A DNA stretch of 5,073 nt from positions 1 to 5,073 of the forward strand of contig CAKRJK010000135.1 of the NCBI GenBank assembly GCA_934351705.1, read 5' to 3'. Below the pieces are notes generated by a model. It worked only from the letters and a program-made list of their open reading frames with translations, made no database searches and was not told where the DNA came from. Origin of the DNA: an uncultured Lachnospiraceae bacterium. Lineage in GTDB: Bacteria > Bacillota > Clostridia > Lachnospirales > Lachnospiraceae. Shown here in pieces: positions 1 through 5,073 of this stretch. The position numbers were made by a program, and so were the translations under genes. Positions within the stretch are counted from its first letter, which is position 1. Each line of letters opens with the position of its first letter.

Positions 1-1
1 G

Positions 2-199
2 ATTGTAAATGAAGTGAGGGAATCGACAGAATGGGAGGATATGAAGATGAATCTGATACAACTTGGACGGGAACAGGAACGTGAGAATACCGAACGGGAA
101 CGAAAGAGAGCCGAAAGAGCCATCCAACGCAACAAACAGTTGGAATCCGAACTGGCAAAATTACGCTCACAGCTTGCAAAAGCAACGCAGACTTCTTAG
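2..199 (+). CDS. 3' end of an unidentified protein with a charged helical C-terminus (partial)
   Basis: The reading frame is open from the left edge of the window and ends at TAG (197-199), giving 65 visible residues. The GTG at position 14 is simply an internal codon; the real start lies outside the window. The tail begins IVNEVRESTEWEDMKMNLIQ and continues into a stretch dominated by Glu, Arg, Lys and Gln, ending LAKLRSQLAKATQTS. This reads as a long surface helix or coiled coil. No catalytic motif is visible. Tails of this style are common at the C-terminus of Rpn-family (PD-(D/E)XK) nuclease/putative transposase proteins in Clostridia, but that is only a resemblance in style and is a weak inference. 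The gene converges on the minus-strand J-like gene, with 42 bp between the stop codons and a shared terminator hairpin. Confidence is good that it is coding and low for any function. Confidence 0.6.
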   Translation: MVNEVRESTEWEDMKMNLIQLGREQERENTERERKRAERAIQRNKQLESELAKLRSQLAKATQTS

Positions 200-205
200 A
201 AACAG

Positions 206-243
206 AAGGACACAGATACCAGCAATGATATCTGTGTCCTTTT
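206..243. terminator. Bidirectional Rho-independent terminator between convergent genes
   Basis: A perfect 13-bp inverted repeat has arms AAGGACACAGATA (206-218) and TATCTGTGTCCTT (229-241) around a 10-nt loop (219-228). On the plus strand the stem runs into TTTT (240-243). On the minus strand it is preceded by AAAA and followed by a pyrimidine-rich stretch (CTTCTGTTTCT). It lies between the plus-strand stop (197-199) and the minus-strand stop (242-244), so it is placed to end both convergent transcripts. The plus-direction U-tract is short. Confidence 0.85.
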
Positions 244-763
244 AAAATGCTTTTTTTAATTTCTCATATTCCCGGTTAATCTCCAGTATGGTATCGTGAT
301 CTCCATTGAGATTGTCGGGATGATAAATCTTAATCAAATCTTTATATCGTTTCTTGAGAGCAAGTTCATTTGCAACGCCTTTAAAAAACATTTCGCCCTG
401 AACAACCTTGCCGCTTGCAGGAGTGGTCGTATGTGTTCTCTGCTCCTGTCGGGCACGTCTTTCATAAAATTGCTTCTCCCTGCGAATCTGTTCTTTCTCA
501 TTTGCAAGTTTGCGCAACTCTTCTTCTAAAATACGCCGTTTCATATTGATAAGCTGCTCCTGTTGTTGCAAACGGCTGTTTTCCTGCTCGTTAAGTCGTT
601 CAAAACGTCTCTTCTCCTGTTCAAAGGAACGTCTTTCCTCCTCAAACGCTTCTTTCTCTTCTGTAAAGTTTTGCTTTTTTCGCTCTAATTCCACTGTCTC
701 GTGGAAACACCATTGCTGAAACTGCTCTTTGGTATCATGTGCAGCCGATGTATGCTGACTCAT
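242..763 (-). CDS. Coiled-coil protein with a C-terminal J-like domain (putative DnaK co-chaperone)
   Basis: This encodes 173 residues. The start at 763 (MSQHTSAAHD) is chosen because AAGGAG (772-777) sits 8 nt upstream; an in-frame ATG at 799 would add 12 residues but has no ribosome binding site. Residues 1-20 are a short polar N-terminus. Residues about 21-108 form a long Glu/Arg/Lys/Gln-rich helix with hydrophobic residues every seven positions (L26, F33, F40, F47, F54, then L65, I72, L79, L86, I93, Y100). Residues about 109-123 are a Thr/Pro/Gly linker. Residues about 125-173 look like a compact J-domain: a short helix I (MFFKG), a basic helix II (LKKRYKDLIKIY), the HPD motif at 148-150, and a helix III (EINREYEKLKKAF) ending at the C-terminus, with no helix IV. 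The HPD loop of J-domains stimulates the Hsp70 ATPase, so a cytosolic DnaK-partner role is inferred. No signal peptide or membrane segment is seen. It lies directly downstream of dnaJ on the same strand, 172 bp away, and could be read from the operon or from its own promoter. Target and function are unknown. Confidence 0.85.
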   Translation of the reverse strand: MSQHTSAAHDTKEQFQQWCFHETVELERKKQNFTEEKEAFEEERRSFEQEKRRFERLNEQENSRLQQQEQLINMKRRILEEELRKLANEKEQIRREKQFYERRARQEQRTHTTTPASGKVVQGEMFFKGVANELALKKRYKDLIKIYHPDNLNGDHDTILEINREYEKLKKAF

Positions 764-771
764 AGCTTTCG

Positions 772-777
772 CTCCTT
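772..777 (-). promoter_or_regulatory. Ribosome binding site deciding the start of the J-like gene
   Basis: AAGGAG on the minus strand lies 8 nt upstream of the ATG at 763. It falls inside the reading frame if the upstream ATG at 799 is used, and that ATG has no comparable site in front of it. This supports the 173-residue product over the 185-residue one. Confidence 0.75.
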
Positions 778-837
778 TTACAACAAACATATGCACCATG
801 CAGAAAAGCTCCGCTTTTTGTACAACATCTAGTGCAT

Positions 838-866
838 AAGATAATCGTATCGGAAACAGTATACAA
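838..866 (-). promoter_or_regulatory. Weak candidate promoter for the J-like gene
   Basis: On the minus strand, TTGTAT (861-866) and TATCTT (838-843) are separated by exactly 17 bp in an AT-rich gap, which would give a leader of roughly 65-70 nt. The -35 box matches the sigma-A consensus at only three positions and the -10 box at four. An overlapping TATACT (858-863) is a better -10 hexamer but has no good -35. In AT-rich DNA such matches arise easily, so this is a possibility only. Confidence 0.25.
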
Positions 867-877
867 TATATAGGAGT

Positions 878-907
878 AAAAATCTATGGTCGATTTGACC
901 TATTTTT
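878..907 (-). terminator. Weak candidate terminator after dnaJ
   Basis: Reading on the minus strand, AAAAAT and ATTTTT flank a short GGTC/GACC stem with a 5-nt loop (888-900), and the outer arm supplies a run of five U. The inner stem is only 4 bp and an asymmetric internal loop separates it from the outer 6 bp, so termination may be partial. It begins about 28 bp past the dnaJ stop, where the operon would be expected to end. Confidence 0.35.
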
Positions 908-935
908 CTTATGTTTTCTTGTGACATTTAGTGAT

Positions 936-2114
936 TTATATGTCATCTAAGGACTCTTTCAATTTGTCCATAAACCCTTTTTTCTTAGGTTTTTGTGCGT
1001 TACCGGCTGCACCGTTTTGTTTTTTTAACGAATCACCGCTTGCCTCGTCGAATTTACGCAATGCCTCTTTTGCCTCGTTGTTCAGGTTGGTTGGCACCTG
1101 CACTACCAGAGTAACATAGTGGTCACCGCGTACATTTTTATTTCTAAGGGATGGTACACCCTTGCCTTTCAGACGAATCTTGGTATCTGTCTGTGTTCCC
1201 GGTTTGACATCATATAAAATATCTCCGTCAATCGTGCTGATACGCACCTCACCGCCCAATGCTGCCTGTGCAAAAGAAATCGGTGCGGTCGAATACAGAT
1301 TCATGTCCTGTCTCTGGAAAATCGGATGATTGCTTACAACTACTTCTACCAGCAAATCTCCTCTCGGCCCTCCGTTGATACCCGGCTCTCCTTTATCACG
1401 GATACGAACACTCTGTCCGTTGTCAATACCTGCCGGAATGGTTACACTGATTTTTTTCTTGCTTGCGATGTATCCTGTTCCGCGACAATCACTGCATTTT
1501 TCTTTGATGATCTGACCTGTTCCGTGACAATCCGGACAAGTCTGTACATTCTGAACCATGCCAAATAAGGACTGCTGCGTGTACATAACTTTTCCTTTTC
1601 CACCACATTTCGGACAGGTATCCTTACTGGTTCCCGGTTTTGCACCGGAACCGCCACAGGTCTTACACTCGTCCTTTAACACAATCTCAATCTGCTTTTC
1701 ACATCCGAAGACTGCTTCTTCAAATGTAATACGAACGCTTGCCCTTAAATTTGCGCCCTTTCTCGGTCCGTTGTTCGCACTTCTTCTGGAGCCTCCACCG
1801 AAGAAGTCTCCGAAAATATCTCCGAAAATGTCTCCGAAATCCATACCGGAGAAATCAAATCCTCCTGCTCCGCCGGCACCGCCTTCAAAAGCTGCGTGTC
1901 CGAACTGGTCATACTGTTTTCTCTTATCCGCATCACTTAAAACCGCATAGGCTTCGGATGCCTCTTTGAATTTTTTCTCTGCTTCGGCATCGCCCGGATT
2001 CATGTCAGGATGATATTTTTTTGCAAGTGCCCGGTATGCCTTTTTGATGGTCGCATCATCGGCATTTCTTTCAACACCTAAGACCTCATAATAATCTCTT
2101 TTTTGTTCTGCCAT
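936..2114 (-). CDS. dnaJ: Chaperone protein DnaJ (Hsp40, class A J-protein)
   Basis: DnaJ delivers unfolded clients to DnaK and stimulates its ATPase; it acts as a cytosolic homodimer. At 392 residues it is full length for the family. The J-domain spans residues 5-70, with the HPD motif at 35-37. A Gly/Phe region covers about 77-110 and contains a tandem [12 protein letters not shown] segment (residues 95-106). Four zinc-binding CxxCxGxG repeats start at C150, C167, C193 and C207, giving two zinc sites. The client-binding beta domains run from about 120 to 340 around the zinc module. The C-terminus is Lys-rich and ends [12 protein letters not shown]. The start at 2114 follows AGAGGG (2123-2128) with 8-nt spacing, a weaker site than that of dnaK. 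It lies 81 bp downstream of dnaK, and that gap holds a stem-loop that may lower DnaJ output relative to DnaK. No key residue is missing. Confidence 0.98.
   Translation of the reverse strand: MAEQKRDYYEVLGVERNADDATIKKAYRALAKKYHPDMNPGDAEAEKKFKEASEAYAVLSDADKRKQYDQFGHAAFEGGAGGAGGFDFSGMDFGDIFGDIFGDFFGGGSRRSANNGPRKGANLRASVRITFEEAVFGCEKQIEIVLKDECKTCGGSGAKPGTSKDTCPKCGGKGKVMYTQQSLFGMVQNVQTCPDCHGTGQIIKEKCSDCRGTGYIASKKKISVTIPAGIDNGQSVRIRDKGEPGINGGPRGDLLVEVVVSNHPIFQRQDMNLYSTAPISFAQAALGGEVRISTIDGDILYDVKPGTQTDTKIRLKGKGVPSLRNKNVRGDHYVTLVVQVPTNLNNEAKEALRKFDEASGDSLKKQNGAAGNAQKPKKKGFMDKLKESLDDI
1806..1841 (-). repeat. 12-bp tandem repeat inside dnaJ (DIFG motif)
   Basis: Three consecutive 12-bp units (plus-strand view GTCTCCGAAAAT, ATCTCCGAAAAT, GTCTCCGAAATC) encode the repeated (D/I)FG segment of the Gly/Phe region. 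The units stay in frame. Repeated DIF motifs are familiar in DnaJ Gly/Phe regions, so this is likely normal protein structure that also shows as a DNA repeat. Confidence 0.8.
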
Positions 2115-2138
2115 ATCAATTTCCCTCTTACCGTTTGT

Positions 2139-2168
2139 AAGGGTTGACGGAGTATCCCGCCAACCCTT
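2139..2168 (-). promoter_or_regulatory. Intercistronic stem-loop between dnaK and dnaJ
   Basis: In the minus-strand RNA, arms AAGGGTTGGCGG and CCGTCAACCCTT pair over 12 bp (eleven Watson-Crick pairs plus one G-U) with a 6-nt loop. The following RNA is ACAAACGG, with no U-tract, so it is not a standard Rho-independent terminator. It lies 27 bp past the dnaK stop and 24 bp before the dnaJ start. Plausible roles are protecting the 3' end of dnaK mRNA after cleavage, a processing site, or partial attenuation of dnaJ. The role is inferred; the structure itself is clear. Confidence 0.7.
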
Positions 2169-2195
2169 TGTTTACTTTGCTAACGATTCCTCAGT

Positions 2196-4076
<1,881 letters not shown>

Positions 4077-4081
4077 TCATT

Positions 4082-4087
4082 CCTCCT
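4082..4087 (-). promoter_or_regulatory. Consensus ribosome binding site of dnaK
   Basis: AGGAGG on the minus strand lies 8 nt upstream of the dnaK ATG. It is the strongest Shine-Dalgarno in the operon segment and fits the high output expected of DnaK. An ATG between this site and the chosen start (minus strand, AATGAATCATG) is out of frame with dnaK. Confidence 0.9.
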
Positions 4088-4106
4088 AATATTATATAAA
4101 ATGCTT

Positions 4107-4700
4107 TTATTCTTGAACTACTGCTACCATACTGTGGCGAACCACACTATCGCGGTAGGTGTAACCTTTTTGTAACTCCTGTGCAACGGTTCCCGGCTCT
4201 AACTCATCATTTTCCACCTGCATGACTGCATTGTGGTATTCCGGATCAAACTCTTTTCCGACAGCCTCAATCACGGCAACTCCTGCCTGTTCTAATTCAT
4301 TCATAAGCTGTTTGTATATCATGTTCATTCCCTCTACAAAAGGACTGTCCTCCTCTTCTTTCGGGACTGTTGCCAAGCCTCTTTCAAAATTATCAATGAC
4401 CGGAAGTATTTTCTCGATAATGCTTTTTGCTCCGATTTCAAACATCTGGGCTTTTTCTTTTTCCGTACGTTTGCGGAAATTATCAAACTCTGCCATCTGG
4501 CGTTTTACCTTGTCATTGAGTTCTTCTATCTGTTCTTCTTTTTTGTCTTTTTTCTTTTTGGATTTTGATTTCTTATCCTCTTTGGCTTTCTCCGCTTTCG
4601 GCTCCTCCTCTGTTGTCTGCTGTGCTGCGGTTTCTGCTCCGTCTGCTTCTTTTTCTAATGTTTCTTCGAGGATTTCTTCCTCTTTTTGATTCTCTGCCAT
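4107..4700 (-). CDS. grpE: GrpE, DnaK nucleotide exchange factor
   Basis: GrpE is a homodimer that binds the DnaK nucleotide-binding domain and releases ADP, resetting the cycle; it often acts as a thermosensor. The protein is 197 residues, normal for Bacillota. Residues 1-42 are an acidic, disordered tail (EEEILEETLEKEAD). Residues 43-54 are a Lys/Ser patch (KKSKSKKKKDKK), and about 55-95 form the long dimerisation helix. Residues about 96-145 form the four-helix-bundle region (ILPVIDNFERGLA). The C-terminal beta-wing covers about 146-197 and holds the family signature FDPEYHNAVMQ...GTVAQELQKGYTYRDSVVRHSMVAV. The start at 4700 follows AAAGGTGG (4707-4714) at 6-nt spacing. It lies 18 bp downstream of hrcA and 33 bp upstream of dnaK, consistent with a single operon. 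Confidence 0.98.
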   Translation of the reverse strand: MAENQKEEEILEETLEKEADGAETAAQQTTEEEPKAEKAKEDKKSKSKKKKDKKEEQIEELNDKVKRQMAEFDNFRKRTEKEKAQMFEIGAKSIIEKILPVIDNFERGLATVPKEEEDSPFVEGMNMIYKQLMNELEQAGVAVIEAVGKEFDPEYHNAVMQVENDELEPGTVAQELQKGYTYRDSVVRHSMVAVVQE

Positions 4701-4718
4701 GTCTTTCCACCTTTCTAT

Positions 4719-5073
4719 TTAACCTTTGGGCTTGTTAAACGCTTCGTCTAACTGTGCCTTGAGGTTCTTCAAATTGTCCATTACGTTCTCATAATCCATT
4801 CGCTTTGGACCGATAATTCCGATTGTTCCTTGAACTCCCTCGCCTAATTCATAGGTTGCTGTGACAACACTACAGTCTTTCATGGTCTGTATCGGTGTCT
4901 CACTGCCGATGTATACCTGAATTCCTGTGCTTTCTTCAGCACTTAGCGTCTCTGTTACGAGGTTTGCTAATTCTTTCTTTTCTTCAAATGCCTCGATCAA
5001 CTCGCTGGCACTCTTGGAATCGCTTAATTCAGGATACTTGAAAATGTTCGTTGCCCCACTGGTGTAAATCTGC
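4719..5073 (-). CDS. hrcA: Heat-inducible transcription repressor HrcA (C-terminal part)
   Basis: HrcA binds CIRCE operators and represses the class I heat-shock genes, with GroEL helping to keep it active. The frame is open to the right edge, so only the last 117 residues are visible (from QIYTSGATNIFKYPEL to NKPKG); the DNA-binding N-terminus is outside. The segment GTIGIIGPKRMDYENVMDNL is the characteristic C-terminal motif of HrcA. A TTG at 5000 is an internal leucine codon, not a start, since the homologous reading continues upstream of it. The stop (TAA, 4719-4721) is 18 bp before grpE. Being the first gene of its own regulon makes the repressor autoregulated; the CIRCE element itself is expected upstream, beyond this window. 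Confidence 0.95.
   Translation of the reverse strand, partial: QIYTSGATNIFKYPELSDSKSASELIEAFEEKKELANLVTETLSAEESTGIQVYIGSETPIQTMKDCSVVTATYELGEGVQGTIGIIGPKRMDYENVMDNLKNLKAQLDEAFNKPKG

Noticed and set aside
764..799. A longer J-like protein starting at the ATG at 799.
   Set aside because: No Shine-Dalgarno precedes that ATG, while AAGGAG lies 8 nt before the ATG at 763.
922..945. TGACAT/ATGTCA inverted repeat spanning the dnaJ stop codon.
   Set aside because: Only 6 bp with a 12-nt loop and no U-tract; easily expected by chance in AT-rich DNA.
1558..1950. A 130-codon plus-strand open frame opposite dnaJ, rich in Pro and Ser.
   Set aside because: It is the antisense shadow of the Gly-rich and zinc-finger regions of dnaJ; the minus-strand protein is unmistakable.
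4091..4096. A perfect TATAAT on the minus strand just upstream of dnaK, suggesting an internal promoter.
   Set aside because: Transcription would begin inside or next to the AGGAGG of dnaK, and no convincing -35 lies 16-18 bp upstream. It is probably AT-rich spacer.
4222..4689. A 155-codon plus-strand open frame opposite grpE.
   Set aside because: It is Ser/Phe-rich antisense translation of a lysine- and glutamate-rich gene, with no ribosome binding site or family resemblance.
4701..4718. Searched the operon gaps for a CIRCE operator (TTAGCACTC-N9-GAGTGCTAA).
   Set aside because: No such inverted repeat is present in the hrcA-grpE, grpE-dnaK or dnaK-dnaJ gaps; it is expected upstream of hrcA.
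4719..5000. A short separate gene starting at TTG 5000.
   Set aside because: The frame stays open to the window edge and the upstream residues continue a HrcA-like sequence, so this is the 3' part of hrcA.

Overview
The window carries the class I heat-shock chaperone operon of a Gram-positive anaerobe. Gene content, gene order and protein sequences point to Bacillota, class Clostridia, most likely a member of the Lachnospiraceae. The genus cannot be fixed by eye. The operon reads right to left on the minus strand as hrcA (3' part only), grpE, dnaK, dnaJ. The order hrcA-grpE-dnaK-dnaJ is the classic Bacillota arrangement. DnaK also lacks the roughly 24-residue segment in its nucleotide-binding domain that proteobacterial DnaK carries, which supports a Gram-positive source.

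Layout from right to left: the last 117 codons of hrcA (4719-5073), the heat-shock repressor; an 18-bp gap; grpE (4107-4700), the nucleotide exchange factor; a 33-bp gap with a strong Shine-Dalgarno; dnaK (2196-4073), the Hsp70; an 81-bp gap holding a 12-bp stem-loop that is not followed by a U-tract; and dnaJ (936-2114), a full four-repeat zinc-finger class A J-protein. After a 172-bp AT-rich gap (764-935) comes a fifth minus-strand gene (242-763). It encodes a 173-residue protein made of a long charged helix followed by a compact C-terminal J-like domain with an intact HPD motif.

The far left end holds the 3' end of a plus-strand gene (2-199) of unknown identity with a charged helical tail. 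It converges on the J-like gene, and one strong inverted repeat (206-241) between the two stop codons probably terminates both.

DnaJ and GrpE drive the DnaK ATPase cycle (hydrolysis and nucleotide release), and HrcA represses the operon. The CIRCE operator and main promoter are expected upstream of hrcA and lie outside the window. The most interesting item is the J-like gene: a possible extra DnaK co-chaperone lying directly downstream of dnaJ in the same direction. Everything else in the window looks like ordinary core-genome chaperone biology.
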